From Paraglaciecola chathamensis S18K6 (GTDB taxonomy: Bacteria > Pseudomonadota > Gammaproteobacteria > Enterobacterales > Alteromonadaceae), in contig BAEM01000014.1 in NCBI GenBank assembly GCA_000314955.1, positions 1 to 64,000 of the forward strand: a DNA stretch of 64,000 nucleotides. Direction: 5' to 3'. Positions 7,256-16,388 of this stretch are shown here, piece by piece. The notes under the pieces are model-generated. The model worked only from the letters and a program-made list of their open reading frames with translations, was not told the DNA's origin and did not search any database. Numbering within the stretch: position 1 is the first letter of the stretch; the number at the start of each line of letters is the position of its first letter. The position numbers and the translations under genes are program-made.

Positions 7256-10200
7256 ATGAGTGCATTCCCAGATAGACATCTCACTGTGGGTGGCAACGAT
7301 CCTTTCTTACCAAGCTTACTGCAAGCAATTAATTATGCTTCATCTATTGCCATTGCAGCTGCTTTTATACGCCAGTCTGGACTGAATTTAATCTTCTCTG
7401 CATTAGAAGATGCGCTTTTGCGCGGCGCAGAAGTGCGAGTTTTGACTGGGGATTATATGGGCATTACTGAACCAAGAGCATTACGTCAGTTAATTTTACT
7501 GCAGTCCCGTGGTGCACAAATCAAGGTATTTGAATCCAAAGCAAAACAAAGCTTTCACATGAAAGCGTATATTTTTATAGAAAATGCTGGGGCCCCGAAC
7601 ATTGACGGCTGTGCTTTTATTGGCTCAAGCAATATATCTAAATCAGCGCTACAGGACGGTCTTGAGTGGAATCTCAGCATTGCATTGAGGACCGAGCCCG
7701 AGAAATTCAAAGCAGTACAAGCGCAATATGAAAATCTATACCTTGAGCCACGATGTGTAGTATTAAGCCACGAGTGGATTGATGAGTACGAGGCGCGGAT
7801 CCCAACCAAACTTGCAGTCAAACTAGTAGCCGATTCTGAAAATGAAGAATTTGTGCCAACTCCAGAACCAAATATCATTCAGCTCCAAGCATTAACGGCT
7901 CTATCTGAAACTCGAAAAAAAGGCTATGAACGAGGATTAGTCGTAATGGCTACAGGGACAGGCAAAACCTGGTTATCAGCGTTCGATGCTCGGCAGATAG
8001 ATGCAAAACGAGTTTTGTTTGTTGCTCACCGGGAAGAAATTTTAGCTCAAGCAGAGAAAACATTTAATAGAATGTTTCCAAATCGTAGGGTTGGCCGATA
8101 CTCTGGAGCTTCCAAAGAAAAAAACGTCGATTTACTATTTACCTCAATTCAAACTTTAGGCAAAAAGCAGCACCTACAAGAATTTCGCCCAAGCGACTTT
8201 GATTATATTGTCATTGACGAATTCCACCACGCATCAGCTAATAGCTACCAGAAATTACTCTCATATTTTACGCCCACATTCATGCTGGGATTAACCGCCA
8301 CTCCGGAACGAACTGACCAGTCAGATATTTACTCTCTTTGTGACGATAATCTTGTATTTGAATATGATTTATTTAAAGGAATTGAATCGGAAATTCTATG
8401 TCCATTCGATTATAGGGGTATTAAAGATGTTATTGATTATAAAGAAATCAGCTGGCGCAATGGAAAATTCGATCCAGAACAACTTGAAAACAAATTAGCT
8501 ACTACTGGCCGTGCAAAACACAGTTTAAAATATTGGAAAAAACACAAACAGAGTAGAACGCTAGGTTTTTGTATTTCGACTAAACATGCCGATTTTATGG
8601 CCGCCTACTTCATACAAAACGGAGTAAAAGCCGTTTCGGTACACAGTAACTCTAAAATGCCTAGAAATGTCGCGCTCGAGCAGCTTAAAACGGGTGTGAT
8701 AGATATAATCTTTTCAGTAGACCTGTTTAATGAAGGGGTTGATCTCCCTTCAATTGATACTGTAATGATGCTTCGCCCAACTGATTCGAAAATCATTTTT
8801 TTACAGCAACTGGGTAGGGGGTTACGCAGATCTAGCGAAACCAATAAAGAACATTTAGTTATTTTAGATTTCATCGGTAACCACATCAGTTTTTTCCGAA
8901 AAATTGACTCTCTGTTCAAATTAGGGATCACAAACGATGCTCGAAAAGCATTTATTTCCACTTTGAAGAATGGTGCATTACAGTTACCAAGAGGCTGCTT
9001 TGTTAACATAGAGCTATCCGCAATAGACGTTTTACAGCAATTAATAGATAACAATTTTGATACTCAAATTGATGTATACCTAGGCCTCAAAGAATCCTTA
9101 GGCAGAAGGCCGTCTTTATCTGAGTTTTACCATGCAGGCGGAGCTGTTGATCGTGTGCGCAAAGAGCACGGGAGCTGGTTTGCATTTGTTCAACACCAAG
9201 AAGACTTGACGCATACTGAGGGGCTTATTTTCAGTAGCCTCCAACCAATTCTATTGGAAGTAGAAACAACTAGATTAACCAAATCATTTAAGCTTGTTCT
9301 ACTTGAAGCTATGCTCGAGTTAGAAGGGTTTACGAATCCAACGCCATTGGATTCTTTGGCTGTACGCTCATTTCAGATATTTAAACGTCACCCTCTTTTG
9401 CAAGTCGATATCCCAGATGAATTTAGGAATAAAACTGAAATTGATAGGGTTAAGTGGGCGCGTTACTGGAGAAATAACCCAGTAAACGCTTGGATCGGAG
9501 GTAATAGTAATGCCACCGCATCCTTTTTCGCAGTTGAAGATAACGAATTCCAAACATTATTTGAAATAGCTGAAAATACGCAGGATGTGTTTTCAGTAAT
9601 GATACAAGAACTCGTAAATTATCGTTTCCTACAGTACGAGCAACGCTTGAGTTCTAAAACACAAGCGTCTGAGAGCAGTGCTCCAAATATATTTGAGCTC
9701 GACGTATCTTCGCAACAATCGATTCCCTATTTTACTGATTTAAAAATTGCGTGCGGTCACTTTAAAAGTAGTGAGCACGAAATTATTGAAACGATAGATG
9801 TGCCTGAATCTTATGGTAAGTTAGATCCCACTAAGCATTTCGTAGCGAATGCGACCGGCGACTCTATGAATGGTGGAAAACACCCGATTAAACACGGGGA
9901 TTTACTGTTACTGGAACTCTTTAGTCCCGAACACGCTGGCAGCATAAGTGGAAAAACAGTTGCAATTGAACGTTATGACATGACAGGTGATGATCAGTAT
10001 TTATTAAGAAACATATCTAAAACAGGCAATCAACAATATCAGTTAATTGCTCAAAACCCGGATTATGAGCCGATGGCTGCAAATGAGGAAATGAAGCCAT
10101 TAGCGTTCCTTAAATCAGTACTTGACCCTGCCGATATATTTATTCACCGTGAGTTTATGCGCCAAAATATTCCTCCCATATTCGGCTTAGAATTTAACAA

Positions 10201-10573
10201 AGGCTTATGGGAAGCAGGCCATATAAGACCTAAAGGATGTGACGAACAATTTTTATTAGTCACACTCAATAAGCAAGGTAAAGCAACTGAACACCAATAC
10301 CATGACTATTTTGTCGATCCATCAACATTCCATTGGCAAAGTCAGGGCCGCACGCGCAGTGATAGCGCTAAAGGTATTGCAATCCAAAGGCACTCGAACG
10401 TTCATCTTTTTGTTAGAAAAAATAAACTAACAGCTGGGACAGCATCACCATTTTATTATCTTGGTAAATTAGATTATCAAACGCATCAAGGTGAGGCCCC
10501 CATGAATGTAACTTGGAAGCTTCAAAAGCCTTTACCAACTAAATTGTTTGATTATTTCCAACTAGGTGAATAA
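7256..10573 (+). CDS. PLD nuclease - SF2 helicase - S24-like - DUF3427 protein
   Basis: A 1105-residue multidomain protein. Residues 1-180 form a phospholipase D-type nuclease domain (HMK at 101-103, then GSSN in GSSNISKSAL). Residues about 205-560 form an SF2 helicase (Walker A GTGKT 234-238, DEFHH 321-325, TATPERT, and QQLGRGLRR as motif VI). After a linker region, about 840-925 resembles a LexA/UmuD (S24) fold: ATGDSM with Ser870, then HGDLLLLE and QNPDYEPM, but the position of the catalytic Lys appears to hold Arg or Asn. Residues about 930-1105 match the DUF3427 tail (FHWQSQGRTRSDSAKG, then LFVRKNK). Probably an ATP-driven nucleic-acid remodeller with nuclease activity; a defence or damage role is inference. 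Confidence 0.85.
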   Translation: MSAFPDRHLTVGGNDPFLPSLLQAINYASSIAIAAAFIRQSGLNLIFSALEDALLRGAEVRVLTGDYMGITEPRALRQLILLQSRGAQIKVFESKAKQSFHMKAYIFIENAGAPNIDGCAFIGSSNISKSALQDGLEWNLSIALRTEPEKFKAVQAQYENLYLEPRCVVLSHEWIDEYEARIPTKLAVKLVADSENEEFVPTPEPNIIQLQALTALSETRKKGYERGLVVMATGTGKTWLSAFDARQIDAKRVLFVAHREEILAQAEKTFNRMFPNRRVGRYSGASKEKNVDLLFTSIQTLGKKQHLQEFRPSDFDYIVIDEFHHASANSYQKLLSYFTPTFMLGLTATPERTDQSDIYSLCDDNLVFEYDLFKGIESEILCPFDYRGIKDVIDYKEISWRNGKFDPEQLENKLATTGRAKHSLKYWKKHKQSRTLGFCISTKHADFMAAYFIQNGVKAVSVHSNSKMPRNVALEQLKTGVIDIIFSVDLFNEGVDLPSIDTVMMLRPTDSKIIFLQQLGRGLRRSSETNKEHLVILDFIGNHISFFRKIDSLFKLGITNDARKAFISTLKNGALQLPRGCFVNIELSAIDVLQQLIDNNFDTQIDVYLGLKESLGRRPSLSEFYHAGGAVDRVRKEHGSWFAFVQHQEDLTHTEGLIFSSLQPILLEVETTRLTKSFKLVLLEAMLELEGFTNPTPLDSLAVRSFQIFKRHPLLQVDIPDEFRNKTEIDRVKWARYWRNNPVNAWIGGNSNATASFFAVEDNEFQTLFEIAENTQDVFSVMIQELVNYRFLQYEQRLSSKTQASESSAPNIFELDVSSQQSIPYFTDLKIACGHFKSSEHEIIETIDVPESYGKLDPTKHFVANATGDSMNGGKHPIKHGDLLLLELFSPEHAGSISGKTVAIERYDMTGDDQYLLRNISKTGNQQYQLIAQNPDYEPMAANEEMKPLAFLKSVLDPADIFIHREFMRQNIPPIFGLEFNKGLWEAGHIRPKGCDEQFLLVTLNKQGKATEHQYHDYFVDPSTFHWQSQGRTRSDSAKGIAIQRHSNVHLFVRKNKLTAGTASPFYYLGKLDYQTHQGEAPMNVTWKLQKPLPTKLFDYFQLGE

Positions 10574-10634
10574 GCAATCTGTATAAAGAACACTTACCTC
10601 AGGGTTTTCAGTACGTTAAAGGAGTAACAACACT

Positions 10635-11501
10635 GTGTATCTTTTCAATTTCTATTTCTCGATTGGGTTATTTTCTGCTTTTGTGTTTGTGGGCTATTGG
10701 TGGCTGTACAAAGACAGGGTGGATATTCCCGCGTCACTCAACCTTATGCTGATTCGAGCAACTGCCTATATCTTTGTGTGGCCTGTGTTGTTCTGGAAGT
10801 GGTTTAAAAGTGAAGCCAAAACACGTTTTATTACTGAACCAGAGTTTGTGATGCCTGAGCCGAGGCCAGTTGACCCAAACATAGTGAAAAACAGCGCGCG
10901 CGATGCCGAGCGTGAAGCCCAAACATTGCATCAAGAATGGCTCTCATTTGTAGATACACTGCCTCAGTGTGGCTCGCATATTATGTACAAGGGCACTGAT
11001 ATTTACGGTGAAAGGCTCGATGGGCGTTTTATTTTTGAAACCGTTGATTTGCTACCCTTGGTTTTCGATAAGCTAAACCCTAAGCCGGTTTCTTTCGATG
11101 ATACCGACAGCGCAAACGACAGCCCTGATGCTGAGCGCGAGGCGAGTGACGGCGAAGCTGAAATTGACTCGCAAACAAGCAGTTGGGTTAACACGCCTAG
11201 TCTTCCAAACACCCAAGAGCATTATATTCATCGTTGGTTACGCACTTACGACCCGGCGCTTTTTGTGTGTAACGTGGTGCCCACTTCGTTTGACCGTTTT
11301 GAGTATATCGCCGCCGATATGATTGAAGCGGGTAAAGGGCAAGTGCATTGTAAAAGCTGTGACACGGTTTATGACGCGAGTGATATAAAAGCCGTGGATG
11401 GTGGCCAAGGTGGCTGGATATTGGGCGAGCTGTACTGCCCTAATGACCACTTATTAGCACGGCGTAAAAAGATTCATTTTATGCGTCCTAGAGGTAATTA
11501 A
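10635..11501 (+). CDS. membrane protein with C-terminal zinc ribbon, unknown function
   Basis: A 288-residue protein starting with GTG at 10635, supported by AAAGGAG about 10 bases upstream. Two membrane helices lie at about 5-22 and 40-58; then come a charged cytoplasmic stretch (AREAQTLHQEW), an acidic low-complexity segment (about 155-180) and a C-terminal domain with CKSC and YCPNDH, which looks like a four-ligand zinc ribbon. No family recognised. It follows the helicase gene by 61 bases on the same strand and may belong to the same transcript. Whether it works with the Nudix-methyltransferase and helicase is untested. Confidence 0.65.
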   Translation: MYLFNFYFSIGLFSAFVFVGYWWLYKDRVDIPASLNLMLIRATAYIFVWPVLFWKWFKSEAKTRFITEPEFVMPEPRPVDPNIVKNSARDAEREAQTLHQEWLSFVDTLPQCGSHIMYKGTDIYGERLDGRFIFETVDLLPLVFDKLNPKPVSFDDTDSANDSPDAEREASDGEAEIDSQTSSWVNTPSLPNTQEHYIHRWLRTYDPALFVCNVVPTSFDRFEYIAADMIEAGKGQVHCKSCDTVYDASDIKAVDGGQGGWILGELYCPNDHLLARRKKIHFMRPRGN

Positions 11502-11544
11502 ACGCTTAAATACTAGATTAACTTAGTACTTATTTAGCTACTGA

Positions 11545-14439
11545 TTAATAACGGTAATTCACCCCTAAATAAAACGTTCTACCACTGGTGGTTGAGTTGT
11601 ACGCCCTATCTTGTGAGCTAGTGTATTGCTCTTCGCGTTCATTTGTTAAATTCAGTGCTTCACCTTGTAGTTGCCACTGACTATTCAATTTGTAACGCAC
11701 GCTGGCATCAAGATAGGTAGATGGGTGAAAACCTGTTTCGTCTTCATCGTTTAGATTCGCACTGTTAACCCGATATATGTAACTGTCTCGATACGTCGCA
11801 GAAAGACGCGCATTGAAGCGCTCCGTTTCATAGTACAGCGTGAGTGAACCTGTGTGTTTAGATAGATTAGGCATGGCTTTATCAAACAAAGGTTGTCCGT
11901 TAAATTCGTTGTAGTAGGTCATTTCTCCCTGAATAAACGTATAGTGACCAACAACTCCCATATTCCCCCAAGGTTTGGGTAGATCTGGGCGTTCATAGCG
12001 CACCATGGTTTCAATACCAGCGATGCTTGCCTGTTCCTGATTGGTTTTATTTACCAAGGTAATTAAGGTTGTTGAGTCTAAGTCGGTATCAGCCCAAAGG
12101 TTAGGCAAGTTTGCTTCGCCAAACGTCATTTCAGTGGCCTGTGGCACAATAAAATCGCTTATATTTTTATAAAAAACACTCACTGACATAGAAGTGTGCT
12201 GTTCGATGTAACGTTCAATAGCGATGTCAACATTGTCTGACGTATATGGCGCTAGTTGATGATTCGCGCCATACACAATTTTATTTTGCTCATCGTAAGC
12301 TAACGCGCTGCTTAAATCTTCGAACGACGGAAACCCTATATTGCGTGACAGGCCTAAACGCATTATCAATTGTGCGTTAGGTTGAAACGCTAGGTTTATA
12401 CTAGGTAACCATTGTTGATGTTTTGCGGTTGAACAACACGCCTCAAATGAATCAAGAGTCACGCTGATTTTCTCTTTTTGATAACGTAAACCAGCTTGTA
12501 TGGTCAACGTATCTGTTTGCCACTTAGCGCTAATATAAGCCGCGCTTTTGTCTTCTCTTAATCGAGTCGTATTGTTTTGTATAGCATAAGGGTTTGCGGC
12601 TAAGTCATAGGGGTTTAGGGAAAAAGATTGAATCGCTTGATTCGTTTTCAAGCCTAACCAACTGGCATTGGAGTGGCTACTTAACAGACGCGTCATTCCT
12701 GTAGGTAACGCGGTTTCTGTGTTTGCCCACAGCTCTTTTAACAAGTCTGATTGATATGTAGAAGATGAAAATGTCGTAAAACGATTAAAATCCAAGCCCC
12801 ATTCAATATTCAGTTTATCAAAAAATGTTTGATTAACAGCGGTTTTAGCATGTCGGTAGTGTGTGGCTGAGGCATATTCTTCTAGGTCGATTTCATTCAT
12901 GTACCACATACTGTCTTGGCGTAAATTGCTAGCATATTGGATATCAGCAAAGTAACGGTCATCACGATAATCTACACTGACATCGCTAACCCCGCGAGTA
13001 TAAATTTTATTGCTGATGGGGATAATAAAACTCGATTTCTCTTCGCCAAGTAATATGTTCCAGTGGGTGTATTGGGATAAGGTAAACGCCGCACTGAGAA
13101 CAACTTGATCGTAGTCGGTTTTTGTTTGCTGATAACGACTTTCCGTGGCAACCCGTGCATCTTGGTAACGGCTGTATATCAGTTCGTTTTTGTGGTTAAT
13201 TTCGGCGTCGGTCAATTGGGTTAACTCCCTAATAATAGGGGTTGATTCATATCCTCTGGGGTATAAGTGAAATTCATCGCGTTGTGAATCCAGTTTTGCG
13301 TGCAGCACATCTAAATTCACATGCCCTTTCGGGCCTTTGTACTCTAGCCCTCCTCCGATCCCCAATCGATTTTGCTCACTGCGCCATACGGAATACCGGT
13401 TGCCCCTAGGGATAATGACATCACCTTGGGCCAAGGTAGATTGCAGCTGGGGCGACAGCAATGAGAGCGAGTTATCAGGTAAAGCGATTTGCCGCCAACG
13501 AATGGTGTTCGCTCCCTGCTCTTCTACCCAGCGTTTACCGTATGACACAGATAAAATAGCCCCCCAATCACCCCACGTATTCGACACCATACTAGTGATT
13601 CGCTCTGCGGGCTGTTTAGTGTATTCGTTGTAGCTCACTTGCGGTGTCACTACAAAGTTGAAACCTTCTCGGTCGAAGGGTCGTGTTGTACGTAGTGCCA
13701 AGGTCCCCGCTAAACCACCAGCTGGTTGCTCAACAGAGTAAGCTTTAAACACTTGAGTCTGGCTAAATAGCTCGGCAGAAAAAAGGTTAAAGTCAAAGGA
13801 ACGATCATGTTGCTTTTGTACGCGGCTGTCCATGGGGGAGTCATTATTGGCTAATACCGGCATGCCGTTTACAGTCACAAGGGTGAAGTCAGCAGAAAGC
13901 CCACGTAAGGATACTTGACGCCCTTCCCCCGCTTCGCGAGTAATAACAACACCGGGTATTCGTTGCAATGCCTCAGCTGTGTTGATATTGGGGTAGGCTG
14001 CTATGTCTTGTGCAACAACGGCATCTGAAATCTCTGTGGTGGCCTTTTTTAAGGTTTGAGCCCGCGTCAGTGACGCTTGAATGCCCATCACCACTACCTC
14101 GTCGATAACCGTATTTTGGCGGTTATGTTTAGCCGCCGGCTTACTCGTAACTATGATGCCATCGGGTGTCATTTGATAGGCGTAATCGGTATCCCTTAGT
14201 AGGATGTTTAGCGCTTGTGTAATCGAATAACTGCCTACTAGATCTGTGGTTAAAGACTTGCTATGTGCCCCTTTCGCACAAACAAATGCCACATCATATA
14301 TGCGTGAAAGCTGATGACATGCTTGCGCAAGCGTTTTTGTTTTAAGGCGAAGGAAGTGTTTTTTTTCAGCATCTTTGGCTAGCACAGGCGTGCCGGCTGA
14401 GCAAAGCAGTGCAAATAGCAGTAACGTTTTGCCTAGCAT
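11545..14439 (-). CDS. TonB-dependent receptor with STN signalling domain
   Basis: Outer-membrane, TonB-driven importer of 964 residues. A signal peptide (1-21) is followed by a secretin/TonB short N-terminal (STN) domain at about 28-100, which in FecA-type receptors passes a signal to FecR. The plug domain (about 115-240) contains AEALQRIPGVVITREAGEGR, typical of the Xanthomonas/Caulobacter class rather than classical siderophore receptors, and the barrel ends in an aromatic residue (NYRY). It lies downstream of fecR and fecI homologues on the same strand, a standard cell-surface signalling trio. The ligand is not readable; the class often imports oligosaccharides or other organics as well as iron chelates. 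Confidence 0.9.
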   Translation of the reverse strand: MLGKTLLLFALLCSAGTPVLAKDAEKKHFLRLKTKTLAQACHQLSRIYDVAFVCAKGAHSKSLTTDLVGSYSITQALNILLRDTDYAYQMTPDGIIVTSKPAAKHNRQNTVIDEVVVMGIQASLTRAQTLKKATTEISDAVVAQDIAAYPNINTAEALQRIPGVVITREAGEGRQVSLRGLSADFTLVTVNGMPVLANNDSPMDSRVQKQHDRSFDFNLFSAELFSQTQVFKAYSVEQPAGGLAGTLALRTTRPFDREGFNFVVTPQVSYNEYTKQPAERITSMVSNTWGDWGAILSVSYGKRWVEEQGANTIRWRQIALPDNSLSLLSPQLQSTLAQGDVIIPRGNRYSVWRSEQNRLGIGGGLEYKGPKGHVNLDVLHAKLDSQRDEFHLYPRGYESTPIIRELTQLTDAEINHKNELIYSRYQDARVATESRYQQTKTDYDQVVLSAAFTLSQYTHWNILLGEEKSSFIIPISNKIYTRGVSDVSVDYRDDRYFADIQYASNLRQDSMWYMNEIDLEEYASATHYRHAKTAVNQTFFDKLNIEWGLDFNRFTTFSSSTYQSDLLKELWANTETALPTGMTRLLSSHSNASWLGLKTNQAIQSFSLNPYDLAANPYAIQNNTTRLREDKSAAYISAKWQTDTLTIQAGLRYQKEKISVTLDSFEACCSTAKHQQWLPSINLAFQPNAQLIMRLGLSRNIGFPSFEDLSSALAYDEQNKIVYGANHQLAPYTSDNVDIAIERYIEQHTSMSVSVFYKNISDFIVPQATEMTFGEANLPNLWADTDLDSTTLITLVNKTNQEQASIAGIETMVRYERPDLPKPWGNMGVVGHYTFIQGEMTYYNEFNGQPLFDKAMPNLSKHTGSLTLYYETERFNARLSATYRDSYIYRVNSANLNDEDETGFHPSTYLDASVRYKLNSQWQLQGEALNLTNEREEQYTSSQDRAYNSTTSGRTFYLGVNYRY

Positions 14440-14522
14440 GTTATCAACACGAACAGTGCCGTGGCGGGCACCAATCTATGCTGCGCGTTAGTGCGCTGTT
14501 AATTGCCTCATTAAAGTCACGA

Positions 14523-15479
14523 TTAACGCTGAAGCACAAACTGATTCGACTCATCTAACAGCCTAAGTTGGTGCGCACTCGCCAATAAGGCCAATGCTTG
14601 TTGTGGGTCGTCTAGCGAAAAGCGCCCCACGATAGGAATAGCAGCTAATTCTGACGAAGAAAGCGCCACAGGCTTAGGTAAATATCGCTGTAGCTTTTCA
14701 ACAACCTGCGCTAAAGGCAGGTCATCTGCTTCAAGCCAACCACTTCGCCACGAAGGTAACATACCAAGGTGCGCATCTTCATCGATTTGTAGCTTATCCC
14801 CTGAAATGGCAAGAGATTGCCCCGCAGTTAACTCAATACTCTGCCCAGCCTGCACTTTCACGTGCCCCTCATATACGCGAATAGTGGTGTGCGAAGTGGT
14901 GTAATCAATATCAAAAGCGGTGCCTAAAACCGTCACCTTGGCTTGACCAACATCAATTACAAAAGGCCGCGTGGCGTCTTTAGCCACATCAAAATAAACC
15001 TGACCGCTGGTAAGTTTCACGTGGCGTTGTGCAGAATTTTGCTGTATTTGCACGGCGCTGTTGGCGTTTAGATGTAATTGTGTGCCATCGATAAGCACTT
15101 TTGAACTTCGCTGTGCAAGTGGTGACTCAAGCTCAAGCTGATAAACATTGGACGTGGCAGCAACGGGAACGTCCCTAAGCTGCTCTGGTTGCATCGATGT
15201 CATAAAATACACCAACACACCTAAACACGTAACCGATGCCGCCAACGCTAAATACGATGTCACTTTTAGCGGCCGCTTTATATTAACGACGGTTTGCTCA
15301 GCCGAGTGATTGAGTGCTTGCGTAAGCTCATCAGATGCCATCACCCCTTTCATTTTTTGATAGGCGCTAGCATTTTCTGGCACCGCCAACCACTGCTTGA
15401 ACTCGCTTTGCTGTTGTTCATTCAATTCTTGTTCTTGGTCAAGCCAGTCAGCTGCTTGTTCAAGTCGATGTTTATTCAT
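14523..15479 (-). CDS. FecR-type anti-sigma factor / signal transducer
   Basis: An inner-membrane protein of 318 residues. The N-terminal cytoplasmic part contains AADWLDQEQELNEQQQSEFK and the W-L motif typical of FecR, one membrane helix follows (YLALAASVTCLGVLVYFM), then the periplasmic FecR domain (about 120-215) and a short STN-like tail. It should hold the sigma factor encoded upstream and release it when the TonB receptor binds its ligand. A longer frame starts with TTG at 15497; the ATG at 15479 is preferred because FecR homology begins there, although neither start has a strong Shine-Dalgarno sequence. Confidence 0.88.
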   Translation of the reverse strand: MNKHRLEQAADWLDQEQELNEQQQSEFKQWLAVPENASAYQKMKGVMASDELTQALNHSAEQTVVNIKRPLKVTSYLALAASVTCLGVLVYFMTSMQPEQLRDVPVAATSNVYQLELESPLAQRSSKVLIDGTQLHLNANSAVQIQQNSAQRHVKLTSGQVYFDVAKDATRPFVIDVGQAKVTVLGTAFDIDYTTSHTTIRVYEGHVKVQAGQSIELTAGQSLAISGDKLQIDEDAHLGMLPSWRSGWLEADDLPLAQVVEKLQRYLPKPVALSSSELAAIPIVGRFSLDDPQQALALLASAHQLRLLDESNQFVLQR

Positions 15480-15562
15480 AATCAATCTTAAGTTCAATTC
15501 GTTATCGAGAGGAGTCGCTCTTGGTTATAACGGAAATGGGCAAAAAAAGGTGACATATTTAG

Positions 15563-16063
15563 TTAAAATTCCCAGCCGTGTTTTTCTGCACATAGGGTTA
15601 CTTCAACCATCGCACGGTTGATGTGCTTTTTGACCGCCTCAACGCTCAAGTCTAATTCCTGTGCTATCTCTTCTCGACTTTTACCTTCAATACGGCGCAT
15701 TTCAAATACTTTACGCCTAAGTGGGGGCATACCCTCAAGCAGTTGCGCAATAATGCGCACTTTTTCACTGTTTAAATATTCAAATTCAATATCCGTGTGA
15801 TGGGCTTGGCTTTCATTAAGTTCTTGATCCACTTGGTGCTTTTTTTCCACGCGCCAATGATCAGATAAAACCGATTTCGCTACCGTTAGCATATAAGCAA
15901 GTGGACTTTGAAGAGGATCACTCGGGGCACAGCGAAAGGTTCTGAGCATAGTCTCTTGAACAACATCGTTGGCAACGTCTGTATTTTGGGTTTTGTTAAG
16001 AACAAACCGCCTCACCCTAGGCATAAAAGAAATGAATGAGTCACTTTGTTTCACAATAGTCAC
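15563..16063 (-). CDS. FecI-type ECF sigma factor
   Basis: A 166-residue extracytoplasmic-function sigma factor. Region 2 is at about 15-80 (NDVVQETMLRTFR) and region 4 at about 105-155, with the helix-turn-helix EGKSREEIAQELDLSVEAV. Gene order sigma factor, FecR, TonB receptor on one strand predicts that it transcribes the receptor gene in response to the imported ligand. A divergent 325-base gap separates it from the metallophosphoesterase gene, so it could also serve that promoter. Confidence 0.9.
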   Translation of the reverse strand: MTIVKQSDSFISFMPRVRRFVLNKTQNTDVANDVVQETMLRTFRCAPSDPLQSPLAYMLTVAKSVLSDHWRVEKKHQVDQELNESQAHHTDIEFEYLNSEKVRIIAQLLEGMPPLRRKVFEMRRIEGKSREEIAQELDLSVEAVKKHINRAMVEVTLCAEKHGWEF

Positions 16064-16388
16064 TGCCTAATCACGAGTAAACACCACATGAACGGTGCAA
16101 AACATTCCTAAAAGAAGAATTTAGCGTATGTCGAATTGCTTTAATTTGGCTAAATCCAATATCTACAAACGAACTACCAGCAGGATATAAAACTCTTTTA
16201 ATTCAGCTAGTTAACCATTTATCTTATAGGTTGAATATGACAGGTTTATGACTATTTTTGCTTCTAAAAAAATATAAAAAACTTTGTCACCTTTTTTCTT
16301 TTTGTCGCGTCAGTTGCACGAGCTCTTCAATACACACTTGAAGAAAAATTAAAAACGCACCGCTGTATGGATGATAAAGGAACCCTAA
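16064..16388. other. divergent intergenic region, no gene
   Basis: This stretch lies between the sigma-factor gene (minus) and the metallophosphoesterase gene (plus). It is AT-rich, with an A-tract then CTTTGTCACC near 16265-16300, and must hold both promoters. TAAAGGAACC just before the ATG at 16389 is a good Shine-Dalgarno sequence. I could not place a confident -35/-10 pair or operator. Confidence 0.5.
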
